Shown in pieces: positions 33,795 to 44,745 of a stretch of 64,000 nucleotides of DNA. How positions within the stretch are numbered: position 1 is the first letter of the stretch; the number at the start of each line of letters is the position of its first letter. Both the position numbers and the translations under genes were made by a program. The DNA comes from Schistosoma mansoni (lineage: Eukaryota > Platyhelminthes > Trematoda > Strigeidida > Schistosomatidae). Under the pieces are notes generated by a model. It saw nothing but the letters and a program-made list of their open reading frames with translations, was not told the DNA's origin and ran no database searches. The stretch covers positions 18,749,753 to 18,813,752 of the forward strand of contig NC_031500.1 of assembly GCF_000237925.1 (NCBI RefSeq), written 5' to 3'.

Positions 33795-33965
33795 AACTCA
33801 GTAACTTAGTGGATAACACATTGGTGTTCGAAGTGAAGTGTACTAGATTCAAATCTCTATCTGAACAATAACACTGGGATATAGAGGTGCATCCAAATGA
33901 ATCAGTCCTTTACAGAATGTAGCACGGATTTTGGATTCCACTACTAGCTACTATCCAACTATACT
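33795..33965 (+). mobile_element. Old family A copy
   Basis: ACTCAGTAACTTAGTGGATAA, GATTCAAATCTC and GGATTCCACTACTAGCTACT remain in order; the ribozyme is gone. Confidence 0.6.
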
Positions 33966-35269
33966 AAAGGATGATGAAATTCTCTTATTGAAATTGAACT
34001 AAAAACTGTAATATTATAACCAAACTACTTTTCGAGTTTTCATTGTGTACAAAAAAGCCTTGAATCCCGCCAAAGTCAGGCTTCCACTCGAGAACAACTG
34101 TATTTTCTCCATGAGTGTTTTCGTCAGCATGTTCTACTAACAAGTGCAAGAAACAGACCTTCAATCAACTGCTCAATGGGATGTAAAATTGCTGATCAAA
34201 GCGGAAAAAAAGGTAAACCTAATGATAACTGATACACATTACAGGACTCACAAATACCAACACATCATCAAGGACCAAAAGATGAAGCTACAAAGGATAC
34301 TCATGTCAGAACATTTGGAAATCTTGACAACAGCCATCAAGGTATCATGGAAACAACACAGAGAACATAGAAGAAACACCCTAAAGATGATACTAATCAA
34401 GATCTCAAAACCACCCATGAAAGAAAATACAAACAACTACGTGGTAAACCTTGAATCCATAATAAAATTATCATTTTAAATGAAACATGTACCTAAACTG
34501 AATTTCATATTTAACCGAAACAAATCAACTTCCCCGACTAATCCATTCAAAAATTTGATAATTAAGAATACTCTTTCAATGTATGGTTAATATATAAATG
34601 ATCCGGAACATTTACATTATGTACCCAAATAGATACTGATTTACCTCTCTCTCCCTCCCTCTCTCTCTCTCTCTCTCGAAGGTGCATGCACTTGCCTTTA
34701 CTCCCATGATACTATGGCCCTGATTATGGAACCCTACTGATATTAATAACAGTATTATTATCATTATTACCATTTTTGTTAATGCCAGTAGTAGTAGGAA
34801 AATCGATTCAATCGGAAATTGTAAATTGAACAAACTGGGTGTTTGTTTTTTAGTCAAAAATAACGATTATTACAGTTATAGGCAAATATAATTTATAAAT
34901 GGCGCCATTCTATTATGATTTAAAAATAAGGGAATGATATAGTTACCTTTTTTCTTGGAAACTAATTTTGTTGTTGTTGTTGTTACTAACGTTGAATTAG
35001 TTCATTGATACAAGTTTATATGTACGGATACATAGATGGATAGAATTTTAAAGAGAGATTAGATTGTAATGAACGAAAAATTGGGGTGGGGAAAATCGGA
35101 ATATCGAATTATAGAATCTATTGGTATGATATATGAACTATACACTAAATACATCATTGCCAAATTTCGATTATTTGTCCTTTACATTCTTTATGATTTA
35201 TCCATTCCATAATCCCTTTCCTATTTTAACTTCTATTCTTTTATCCAACTATAAAATATAAATGACATT
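33966..35269. other. Spacer with an unrecognised 111-codon frame and a (CT)n run
   Basis: Frame 34144-34479 (+) is Lys/Ile-rich without a recognisable motif; local composition is a little less AT-rich, so it could be a transposon remnant. (CT)n at 34644-34679, (TTG)n at about 34970-34985. Confidence 0.3.
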
Positions 35270-35820
35270 TATTACGTGTACCATGCATATTCTCCCCAAA
35301 TGCCCTGGTACGGCTGAGAGTAGGGAGAGTCCACTATCCTTCTCAAAATGCTCTCACATGGCCACGCGTATATAGCCTCTGCCAGGGAAGTCCTACTCAC
35401 TGCCTTCTCGTGGCACCGGTGTTGTTTACGAAATTGAGAAGACAAAAAGTGAATATCCGGCGCTTTAACCGAGTTGATGGATATGGAGGATCCACCTTGG
35501 GGAGTTGGAAAACCCTGATTCCAAACCAATGGTGCACATGGGCTCCAGTATCCTGAGGGAACAAATGGCGTATGAACCAATTGTTAGTCACCGGATGCCA
35601 TAGGACTGTATCTCCTTACGTTGCTCCAATGCCTTGTGGATTAGACCTTTAAGTCAAAGGCTCGGAGAATGGCCCCTTAAGAAAACCATCTGCTTTTGTT
35701 TGGGCACCTGGGCAGTATCATAGCCCTCACACAAATAAATGAAATGAAATTTTTTTTCGTGGCGCCTATATATCTAATGCCCTTTTGTGCCAATATTTAT
35801 GTGTTCAAATAAATAAATAA
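35270..35820 (-). repeat. Family F repeat
   Basis: Minus strand [20 protein letters not shown], then FPTPQGG; one of the better conserved frames (102 codons), still ending in a stop. Confidence 0.72.
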
Positions 35821-36054
35821 TAAATAAATAGCTTAATGTCTTTACATCTTGGTTCCTGAAGTTGGTAGAACTTAGGATCTTTAAAGATCTCGGAAACAAA
35901 TTACATTCCAGATTTTCAAAATCTTCATCGCATCAATGTGACGTAAAACAATACAGAAGCACTAAAACTTTAAACTAAATGTTTAGTGTCAGTCTCAGGT
36001 AAGTTATAACTGACTCATGTTTTATTCTTTTTGATATTCATCAATAGTGTTTTT

Positions 36055-36236
36055 ATTGTTTTATTTGAACACATAAATATTGGTACAAGCGGGCACTAAA
36101 TACATATGCGCCACACCAAAATCTGTCATTTCCTAGGAGCCGCGCTAGCGTTATGATACTGTATATGGAGCAGCCACCTCAGCTTGCCTGAGCCATCTGC
36201 TGGGGCCACTCGCACACAATGTCAGAAACCTATGCA
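36055..36236 (+). repeat. Family F repeat, start only, cut by the gap
   Basis: ACATAAATATTGGTACAAGC and ATATGCGCCACACCAAA match the family start; after about 36130 it diverges and runs into the N gap. Confidence 0.6.
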
Positions 36237-36436
36237 NNNNNNNNNNNNNNNNNNNNNNNNNNNNNNNNNNNNNNNNNNNNNNNNNNNNNNNNNNNNNNNN
36301 NNNNNNNNNNNNNNNNNNNNNNNNNNNNNNNNNNNNNNNNNNNNNNNNNNNNNNNNNNNNNNNNNNNNNNNNNNNNNNNNNNNNNNNNNNNNNNNNNNNN
36401 NNNNNNNNNNNNNNNNNNNNNNNNNNNNNNNNNNNN
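36237..36436. other. Assembly gap (200 N)
   Basis: 200 undetermined bases. The left flank lies within a family F repeat; the right flank is AT-rich unique sequence. True size unknown. Confidence 0.99.
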
Positions 36437-36984
36437 AATAATAAATTAGCAGCTAATTCATATTGATATCTCTTTATTAATGTATGAATTCATCACATAA
36501 GTCAATATCTTTACTGTATGAATGTTTCCATCCTCTAGAACATATCCGGTACACTGAGATGAATCAAAAACTCTTTCGTACTGAATAAATAAAACCGGAC
36601 AATATTGCGAAAATTCCTTATTTCAAACTTAAAACGAATGTTCATTTTCCAGTTCCTTTTTTTCTGTAACCGGAAATCATTCGTAACTAAAAGACTTATA
36701 TGTTAATAAGTGTGTAACGAAAACTACTAAATCTTCATAGTTGTTTGTTTCTATCTTTGTTGACTTAGTTTAAGATACCCACTTCCTGGTCAGAATATTT
36801 CTGTTTATCCTGTTACAAATTTGTTGTTAGATAGTTGAAGGAAATTCACAGAGAGCGTAAACATAAGTTTTATGCTAGTTGATAGTTATAGCTAAGATAT
36901 ATCATCGACCTTTAGCGGTATTTGTTTTGAGGAAATTGTGTCCCGTATTAGAATCTGTCAAGTCGCGATTGAGGAATCCTAGTG
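36437..36984. other. Spacer, no gene seen
   Basis: AT-rich upstream flank of the large gene. Confidence 0.3.
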
Positions 36985-37112
36985 GTGAAGGTCTCTCAAT
37001 AGGTCGAAACGGCCGTTCAATGCTTTCAGGTTTTCCTTGGTGGTCTAGCCTCAACTGACCCATGATTTCAACTATGAAAATACTAAATTCTCCACAAAAC
37101 CCCTTCTGAACT
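36985..37112 (+). mobile_element. Family B 3' fragment
   Basis: Damaged ribozyme (AGGTCGAAACGGCCGTTC) and full tail to CAAAACCCCTTCTGA. Lies about 500 bases before the large CDS. Confidence 0.7.
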
Positions 37113-37261
37113 TTAAAATAGGCAGAAGGTATTCATAAATTAACAAAGAAACCTAAGCTAATAAAAATATTTAAAAAAATGAATACCACATTAATGTATG
37201 TGTGTGTGTCAACATGTTTGTGTTTGTATACTGCTACTCTAATGAAATGAATAATAGTCTA

Positions 37262-37410
37262 TTTTGATTGGTTGATTTATTGTATTGTTTAAAAAATAAC
37301 CAATCAGAATTCAATAAAATCAGCTGGTAATTGATAAACTGTAAGGATTCCATAAGACGACCTTCATTTTGATTGGTTATCAGAAAGTTTTGATGCAATA
37401 TATAAACCAT
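37262..37410 (+). promoter_or_regulatory. Promoter candidate: three CCAAT boxes and a TATA-like box
   Basis: CCAAT-type boxes lie at 37267-37271 (ATTGG), 37300-37304 (CCAAT) and 37372-37376 (ATTGG). A TATATAAA lies at 37399-37406, about 225 bases before ATG 37631. Spacing and order fit a pol II promoter giving a roughly 200-base 5' UTR. No transcript evidence is available. Confidence 0.45.
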
Positions 37411-37589
37411 TTGAATATTGACATGAAATTATATTAAAACCTTTGACTTTCCCTCGGTGTTAGGATGGGTTATGTATGTTTGAATTGGAATTAGATATTA
37501 TCCTTTTATATATGTAAAATGATCACATAAATGCTGACATCCTGTGAAATAAGATCGTGATTATGTAATAATAGTATGGATACATATCA

Positions 37590-37601
37590 ATTGTATTACA
37601 G
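37590..37601 (+). promoter_or_regulatory. Splice-acceptor-like site before the large exon
   Basis: A T-rich run ends in TTACAG at 37601, 29 bases before the first in-frame ATG. It could accept a cis intron or the schistosome spliced leader. It overlaps the only open stretch upstream of the ATG. Confidence 0.35.
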
Positions 37602-37630
37602 TGTACAATGTTTTTAATATATCATATCTC

Positions 37631-40600
37631 ATGAGTTGTGCTGTGGATATTTACGATTCTGGTCCTCATTTTAAATGGATTACTCGTAATAGTATTGATA
37701 TGAATGGAGAAAGAAGTCGTATAAATAATGATGGTATAGGTTATAATCAATTTTTGGATTCAATACGTTTTACAATTCAAGATCTTGTTCAACAAGAAAG
37801 TTGTATTGGTTCATCAAATTATCCAGTTGATAAACCATCACGTCTTGTTCAAATTGAATGTCGTAAGCCAGGATGTCGTTGTGTACTTAAAAATGAACGT
37901 GCTCTAGCTATGAAAATTGTTCCAGGAATAACATTGGTTCAAGCTGAATGGTTATTACCAAATTCTGTTGTTTCAAATGGTGAAAAATCTAGATCACATC
38001 ATAGTTCTCAAAATGCTGTAAATAATACATCTAATAATAAAGTTGCTTACAATCAGAGTGTACCGATTGTGAATCAGATGAAATCATCTTATTCACATTC
38101 TGTTGTTCTTACTTCTTGCTGTCCATCTTGGTTCGAATTAGTACGAAGAAATGTTATTGGACCATCTGATAATGGACCTCAGATTTGTCCAGAAGTTCCT
38201 GTCTGGTCAAGTTGTAAAGCGGTATGGCTTGCTAAACCAAAATTTATTTTATTAAGAAAAGATACTCAGTGTTTATTTGCAACGAATACTCAGTCACTTA
38301 CTATGAGTTCAACTGAACTACTTAAAAAAGATGATCGTTCCACTATAACACTAGATGCAGATAATATTGGTATTCTTCGACCTGGAACTGTATTACAATT
38401 GATTGATTGTCGATCATGTCGACTTGTACATAAAGAAGATCAAATTTCTTATCGTCTTTCTGCTCGTCATCGTTCAAAACCAGTTTCTATGCTTCAATGT
38501 GCAATTGTTGGTGGTAAAGCATTAGCTGCTTTAGCTTCATCAATTACAAATTTATCTTCACAAGATGCATTGAATTGGTTTAATAATGGTCCTAGATTAG
38601 TTTATTTATCTTTAGCTTCAAAATCAATAATGTGCAGTCCTGTGAAAACAACATCCACCATTAACATCAATACTAATTATCGTAATCATAATAAGAATTC
38701 TAGTCATATTAAATTACCAGGTAATGAAACAGATTATAACATTTTTGATAATGGAGTTCATAGTATCTTATCGTTGTTAAGCACTTATCGACTCCCCTTA
38801 ATTACACGTCCTGTAGTTGGATTACATTCAAGTGAATGGTTTCTAATGGGAAAATATACAAATCATTCATCTATATCCAATTCTGATTCTATCAATATGC
38901 ATTCATTGCTACAAATATTCTCATGTCATCATGGTGATCTGATATTTTTAGAACCTTTATCTGATTGTACTAAATCTATTTATCAGAATGAATCATCAAA
39001 TGAAGGAATCAAAAGTCGTTTTTTTGTAGTTACTACTGATATGTTATTACATCATAATTTTTTAGTTGCTGATTCACAAACATGTCAAGCCTATCAACAA
39101 CAACTTGAAATACATGCATTTAGAGTATCACATTTTTTAGCTGCATGTCATCCTGTACAAGGTTTAACATATATTATAAAACATTTAGAAGATATTACAC
39201 ATTCATCTAATACTGGACCATCATATATACCATTGACTAGAACACTTGGACCAATTACTAGCCGTTTCAATACAATTGCTATTCAATCAGCTATATCAAG
39301 TATCGCTGCTATTGCCTCTTTAACTATGCATGAAGAATTGAATGATATACCAAATGATTCATATCAATTGAATGAGATTCAATCAAAAATATTGAACCAT
39401 TTAACATTATATAATCATAATAATCCTATCTCTACTACTACTACTAACACTACAACAACTACTACTTATTATCATAATAGTAGTATTCATAATCCCATGC
39501 ATAGATCATCAATTGATAATCATCACTTTTATCATTCGGCTAATTGTTTAACTAACACTAATTTACATACACAATCTAGTTTATCATCATCATTATTTAC
39601 TAGTGAAATGGATGAAATGAATGCATTATGTGATGAAATTGAAGATATTTATTATTATGTACGTAATGGACATTTTCCAATGCAATCTCATTCATTATCT
39701 TCATTATTACATCATAGTCAAAAACAACAAAAACAACCACACCCACATCATCATCATCATGAAGGGAAGAATACATATTTGAATCATTTATCAGCTCCAA
39801 TTTCACCATATTTAAACAAATTCGTTACTAATACTACTGATACTACTAATAATACTGCTGATATTACTACTAATAATCGGTGTCTATCCACTAAAACAAC
39901 CAATAACAAACTATTGAACAATGAATGTCCCATAAAAACGAATCATCTCATTGATAATAAGATAATTAATATACCAATGAAAATAACTAGTAAAGCACCG
40001 GTTTTATTGATTCGTCCTAAACCATATCATGATTATGGTTGCTATGGGATAAATGAGAATGAAAGAAAAGAGATTACTCAATTAACTAGTACAGTGATAT
40101 CGACTAATCAACAAACTACTACTATTACTACTAGTACTACTACTACTCATAATAATAATAGTAATGTATATGGTATGAATTATGGTAATTATGTATTCCC
40201 TGAAACATCCGTAGCAACAAAATCATGTCATCAATCTATTCAACCATTATCATCAATTAGAAATGATCATGATAAACTGCAAGTTTCGTCACATACTTTT
40301 ACTCCTATTACTACTATTAACAATAATAATCATAATAATAATAGTACTAGTCGAATTGATAGTTCAATGGCATTTACTCCTTTTGTGTATTCTTCCACTA
40401 CTTGTCATGAAAGTTTCCCTCATTTTACCACAACAACAGCAACAACAACAACATATGAATGTGAACGTGTTAATTTCACTGTACCATCATTGGTACGAAC
40501 GAATGGAACTGGTTATTATTCAACACAAAATATTACAAAATTGGATACTAATAATCATAATAGCAATGCTATTTCATGTACATATTCTGTTAACCATTCT

Positions 40601-42043
40601 GTTCAACAACCTATTCATTCTATGGATAAACAATCTTCATATTCTGGTATGTTATCATCTTATTGTTCATATCTACCTGGCTTGGCAACAAAAACAACAA
40701 CAACATGTTGTTCACATGGGATAAATCATTCATTGAAGCCATTGTTTACGACGTCGGCATTGAATATATCCTCATCTAAACAGAATTGTATATATCACAG
40801 AAATGAAAATAAAACAGAGGAGTGTATTTATGATGAACCAAAAGAGGAATATGATTCTATATCCACACCATTACGACAACGACAACCTCAACAACAACCC
40901 CAACAACAACACAAGACGATTTGTAATGTGTCAAATTATTCAACTTATGATTATGGATATAGTTTATCTTCACCGAAACATCATGATAGACATCATCTTA
41001 GTTTATCCTCATCTCATATTCATCCATCTATTAGCAGTCGACCAATGTATGAAAGGGATCATTCTGTGGGAAACGTTTGGAATTCATCGTTTTCTGTCAA
41101 TAATCATAATAATAATAAAACAACCAATGTTTCCAATACTACTAATATCAATAAAAGTAGTACTGCCTTCCATTCGATTAGTAATATGTTCAATGATAAA
41201 GTGACTAGTGCAGTGAATTGTATACAAATTATTCCATCAAATGTTATACCTTTTTCAACGATCACCAATGTTACTACCAGTACTACTACTACTACTATTA
41301 GTAAAAATAATAATAATGTAGGTCATTATTTCACATCACAAGATCAACCGTCTTGTATGACAACAAGTTTTCGTCATCAGTCGGCACAGAATTCCTCATC
41401 ATCAATACAACAACCACCATCTATGCCATTATTATACCCATTACCAGTATCGACGAATCATACATCCCGACTATATCAGTCTACGATAATATCTCCATCT
41501 ATTGATAGGAAACAAATTATTCCACGACCATCATATAAACAAGTGACTCCAACGACAAATTTCGATTTCAGTATGCATCATTATCATAATCATTCAACAA
41601 TTCCCTCGCCGTTATCCACTATGTTATTATTACAATCACCTAAACTTAAACGTACTGAATTAACTAATTCATCACCAGATACAGGAATTGGTATAGAAAG
41701 TACATATGATCAACAGACTACTACATGCACAGGTGGGTCTTTTACTCCTTTAAACACATATCATCATTCATTATCTTCATCAAATATGGCTGTATGGTCA
41801 CCATCTCAGCATCATTGTCAACAGTTTAATCGACAAGATTCTATGACTACTCCTTCTACTATGAATAATCATAGTATTAGTTATGATAGTAGTCCAGATA
41901 AACATTTTAATTCATGTAAATTAACAACTTTTCCTGTTCAAAATAATCATTTGGATTTGATCACTACTACTACTATTATTACTACTACTACTACTCATAA
42001 TCATATAAGTAGTAGAAATCAACAATATGCTTATCAATTTTAA
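37631..42043 (+). CDS. Large low-complexity protein with globular N-terminus (possibly CABIT-like); single exon or last exon
   Basis: One open frame of 1470 codons from ATG 37631 to TAA 42041-42043. The frame is open further back to 37553 but has no earlier ATG, and TAA lies at 37550. An acceptor-like TTACAG ends at 37601, so either a cis-spliced upstream exon or a trans-spliced leader could join at 37602. Residues 1 to about 590 look globular, with Cys-containing motifs such as KPGCRC (about 79-84) and DCRSCRL (about 258-264) and hydrophobic strand-like runs. Residues about 590-1470 are Ser/Thr/Asn/His/Gln-rich, with runs of Thr, Asn, Gln and a five-His run near residue 705. A motif SPDTGIGIES starts near residue 1348. 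I do not recognise the gene with certainty. The N-terminal pattern faintly recalls CABIT-domain proteins (THEMIS/GAREM/Serrano type), which is only a guess. It is not part of the LIM gene, because it ends in a stop 13 kb upstream of it. Confidence 0.85.
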   Translation: MSCAVDIYDSGPHFKWITRNSIDMNGERSRINNDGIGYNQFLDSIRFTIQDLVQQESCIGSSNYPVDKPSRLVQIECRKPGCRCVLKNERALAMKIVPGITLVQAEWLLPNSVVSNGEKSRSHHSSQNAVNNTSNNKVAYNQSVPIVNQMKSSYSHSVVLTSCCPSWFELVRRNVIGPSDNGPQICPEVPVWSSCKAVWLAKPKFILLRKDTQCLFATNTQSLTMSSTELLKKDDRSTITLDADNIGILRPGTVLQLIDCRSCRLVHKEDQISYRLSARHRSKPVSMLQCAIVGGKALAALASSITNLSSQDALNWFNNGPRLVYLSLASKSIMCSPVKTTSTININTNYRNHNKNSSHIKLPGNETDYNIFDNGVHSILSLLSTYRLPLITRPVVGLHSSEWFLMGKYTNHSSISNSDSINMHSLLQIFSCHHGDLIFLEPLSDCTKSIYQNESSNEGIKSRFFVVTTDMLLHHNFLVADSQTCQAYQQQLEIHAFRVSHFLAACHPVQGLTYIIKHLEDITHSSNTGPSYIPLTRTLGPITSRFNTIAIQSAISSIAAIASLTMHEELNDIPNDSYQLNEIQSKILNHLTLYNHNNPISTTTTNTTTTTTYYHNSSIHNPMHRSSIDNHHFYHSANCLTNTNLHTQSSLSSSLFTSEMDEMNALCDEIEDIYYYVRNGHFPMQSHSLSSLLHHSQKQQKQPHPHHHHHEGKNTYLNHLSAPISPYLNKFVTNTTDTTNNTADITTNNRCLSTKTTNNKLLNNECPIKTNHLIDNKIINIPMKITSKAPVLLIRPKPYHDYGCYGINENERKEITQLTSTVISTNQQTTTITTSTTTTHNNNSNVYGMNYGNYVFPETSVATKSCHQSIQPLSSIRNDHDKLQVSSHTFTPITTINNNNHNNNSTSRIDSSMAFTPFVYSSTTCHESFPHFTTTTATTTTYECERVNFTVPSLVRTNGTGYYSTQNITKLDTNNHNSNAISCTYSVNHSVQQPIHSMDKQSSYSGMLSSYCSYLPGLATKTTTTCCSHGINHSLKPLFTTSALNISSSKQNCIYHRNENKTEECIYDEPKEEYDSISTPLRQRQPQQQPQQQHKTICNVSNYSTYDYGYSLSSPKHHDRHHLSLSSSHIHPSISSRPMYERDHSVGNVWNSSFSVNNHNNNKTTNVSNTTNINKSSTAFHSISNMFNDKVTSAVNCIQIIPSNVIPFSTITNVTTSTTTTTISKNNNNVGHYFTSQDQPSCMTTSFRHQSAQNSSSSIQQPPSMPLLYPLPVSTNHTSRLYQSTIISPSIDRKQIIPRPSYKQVTPTTNFDFSMHHYHNHSTIPSPLSTMLLLQSPKLKRTELTNSSPDTGIGIESTYDQQTTTCTGGSFTPLNTYHHSLSSSNMAVWSPSQHHCQQFNRQDSMTTPSTMNNHSISYDSSPDKHFNSCKLTTFPVQNNHLDLITTTTIITTTTTHNHISSRNQQYAYQF

Positions 42044-43021
42044 ATGAATTACCAATCAATAATCTTAATCATCATTTATTTGTCTTCCGAATAGGATCTA
42101 TTCAATATCTTACCTATACTGATGGATAACCTTATCCGGTTTGTTGTCATGCCTTCATTTCAACAATACAAAAAACTGATGTATACATAATCTACATAGA
42201 TATCAGGTGTTTGTATAATAGTCTATTCTATTTATTTCAAGACTTTTCATACTCTTTTTGAGTAGTTCGCTTATTTTTTACTAATGTGCCTCTCTAACCC
42301 TTACCCTTCCCCCCACTCCGCCCATTTATTATTGCCTTTAATCAATTTTTGTTGCTAACCATACAATTTAGTCAACAAGTCACCATCATTATTTATTGCT
42401 AATTATGCAAAAAAAAACTATGCTGATACCAGAGGTAAAGCCTCATGATAGGCCATTGCATATCTTCTTCACTCTGAATACATTAGATAGATGATAGTTT
42501 TATAGGCCAATATTGATGTATAAAAAGTCGTATATGCATCCCTATGGATACAGATAATCCTTATGGTAAAGTACCAGCAAACTTTTAATCGGCTATGGAA
42601 GATCCAGATCTTTTTTTTTAAAAAAAACCTTGTTCATATGTATAAATACAATAAGATATTACATTGCACGTACCCACGTGCACACATGAGAGAAGGAAGA
42701 GGAGGAGATACCAACACACATGCATAGGCATATACAACAATGAAACTAATGACTTATGGAGTTGCCTTGTATTTATGATACCTATTATTCTATACAGATA
42801 TTTTATAAGCAGAATCACTACTGACAAAAATAATAGTAGTGTAACTAATGCTTTTGTTGCCTTGTTTCTTCTCATTTTTGGTCTTCGACTTCTTTTTTTG
42901 TTATCATTACTTTGTGTGTGTGTATGTGAGACCGCCAATATTACAAATGAGGAAGGTAATATTGAAGATATGTTTTTATGAAATATATTTATACTTATAA
43001 ATACAATGCCATTTTCATTCA
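42044..43021. other. Probable 3' flank/UTR of the large gene
   Basis: AT-rich sequence after the stop with T- and A-runs (42611-42628 is T then A, able to form a hairpin). I saw no canonical AATAAA near the stop. Short open frames here are low-complexity and not convincing. No repeat of the main families is seen until 43022. Confidence 0.4.
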
Positions 43022-43640
43022 TTCAGTCAGTCAATCACAACGTAGAACTTCGTACGTACGTACATCAGTTCGAGTTGCCATACCACATTAACACAGAGAT
43101 GCAGTTGTCCATTCAAATCCCATAGTGGTCGAAGTAGTAAGAGTATAAACGGTAATCCGAAAGAGTTTGGAGATATTATTCAAGGAGCATAATCCAGTGA
43201 AATAAATTTGGAAAGAGAAAAAAGATGGAGACGTCAAGAATTCAGAAGATTAGAATTTGGGAGAACACAAAAAGTGGATGCACCTTCGCCATTGTAAACG
43301 ATTTTGAGCCATGTCATTCAAGGTCTCTAACCATCGATTGCTATCATCTCGCGAATCCCAACCAGGTAGTCTACACCTACCAACATGGTTCAGTCCACTT
43401 GTCAGTGACTTCATGGATTTGTGTCACATTTTGGTCTGGCCGCCCCTAGCTTTCTTCCAACCTACTCCTACACCATAAAACACTACACGTCAGGGCAGTC
43501 GGTGGTTGGGCATACGTACCACGCGTCCCAGCCATCTCAAATGATGAAGTTTCACTACTTCATCAATCGATTTGCTATCCTTACCTAGTACCCGTTTCCT
43601 AACAACTGCATTACTTACTCGGTAGTAATGCCATTTTCAA
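43022..43640 (-). mobile_element. Second non-LTR family, 3' end
   Basis: Plus strand starts TCAGTCAGTCAATCACAACG (tail complement), then the complement of the C-terminal coding region seen at 56288-56872, with stops. About 620 bp. Confidence 0.75.
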
Positions 43641-44004
43641 TTATAGACTAAAGAAAAATACTGTCTGTCTGTATGTTAAATAGGTTAATTGAAGAGCTTC
43701 ATAAATTGGAATATGCACAAACTCATGTGATGATGAGGGCTCTTTTCGTAGTTAGTGACTTAATCATTAGATGATACTGTTCCATTAACTAAACAATTAT
43801 TGACTAGAGTTGAGCAGTTGAGTAGGTTGTATAAAATATAACCAGTCACTCATTGAAGAACTTCGATTTCAAGTGTCAGTAGTGAAAGTTAATCAATCCA
43901 TAGGATAGTAAAAGAAAATGTGTCAACAAAGAAGAATTCGATTTTCATTATTTTTTCTTCAGAACTGGAATCGATTTCGAACAGTTCTAAATGAGGTTAT
44001 TATT
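43641..44004. other. Spacer, no gene seen
   Basis: AT-rich, nothing recognised. Confidence 0.3.
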
Positions 44005-44455
44005 GTTTGTTTGAACATCAACTCTGAGATGCAGGTACATCCTACTGACGAGTCCCGAATAGGACGAGATGCGCGTCAAACTGGATTCCACTGCTAGCCA
44101 CTATCCATCTTTGCTTTGAATGCTTGTGAAATAATGCTATATCGAGGCAATACGCACAGTATGCACATATGGCCAATAAGAGAATGACCAGTTGCAGTCC
44201 TAAACATCAATGGGAAGATTCAAACAAACAATACTAAGTGAATTTAAACTTCACCCCATTGCACAAGCAAGTGACTATCAGGACTCAGTAGTTGAGTGGA
44301 TAACGCGATGGCGTTTGAAGTGAACGGTACTGGATTCGAGTCCGAGAGTGAACATCATTTCTGAGATGTGGCAGGTACATCCAACTGACGAGTCCCAAAT
44401 AGGACGAGACGCGCGTCCTGGATTCCACTACTAGCCACTATCCATCTTTGCCTAC
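44005..44455 (+). mobile_element. Family A tandem copy with two ribozymes
   Basis: Two CTGACGA boxes at 44045 and 44385 are exactly 340 bases apart in the same orientation, giving the unit length. The first ribozyme has the AAA insert, the second does not (GCGCGTCCTGG). Both have GAGA instead of GAAA, so both are predicted inactive. Confidence 0.85.
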
Positions 44456-44599
44456 AGCTCTAAATAAGGTTATCGCTGTGTCTTTTGTCCTTTTAATGTC
44501 ACATGACTTATTCCTCATGCGGAATATGACTTGTACAATCTTAGCACTGTGCCAAACCAATGACGTTCGACCGGCATGAGCATCCTACCATCTTTATTG

Positions 44600-44745
44600 G
44601 TCCTTTCTCTTGCCAAACTTTGTCTGTTGATTCCAAAACGTCAATAACAGCTTCCAACATATAAATCATTTATTTCAAACATACTTGGTTTATATACCAG
44701 CCAACACAGGCGATATCACATCATAAAATAGGAAATGACATTTGT
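44600..44745 (-). mobile_element. Family D LTR fragment
   Basis: CAAACATACTTGGTTTATATACCAG... CATAAAATAGGAAATGACATTTGT; complement of the TATA-containing part of the LTR. Ends where a family B copy begins, as in the 25206 junction. Confidence 0.6.

Noticed and set aside
34144-34479. 111-codon frame as a host gene
   Set aside because: No recognisable domain, splice context or promoter; Lys/Ile-rich composition fits chance or a transposon remnant.
36184-36449. Open frames across the N gap
   Set aside because: They are artefacts of undetermined bases.
37601-37630. GTG 37601 as the start of the large protein
   Set aside because: GTG is not a usual start in this kind of organism, and the G belongs to an acceptor-like AG; ATG 37631 is preferred.
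40263-41204. Open frames of 153 and 133 codons in other frames of the large exon
   Set aside because: They arise from trinucleotide repeats inside the 1470-codon frame and are Leu/Ile-rich low-complexity shadows.
42603-42630. T-run followed by A-run as a transcription terminator
   Set aside because: In an AT-rich eukaryotic genome this carries little information, and pol II genes do not use such terminators.
42664-43022. Overlapping hydrophobic frames on both strands after the large gene
   Set aside because: AT/GT-rich composition gives Leu/Ile/Phe runs by chance; no conserved motif.
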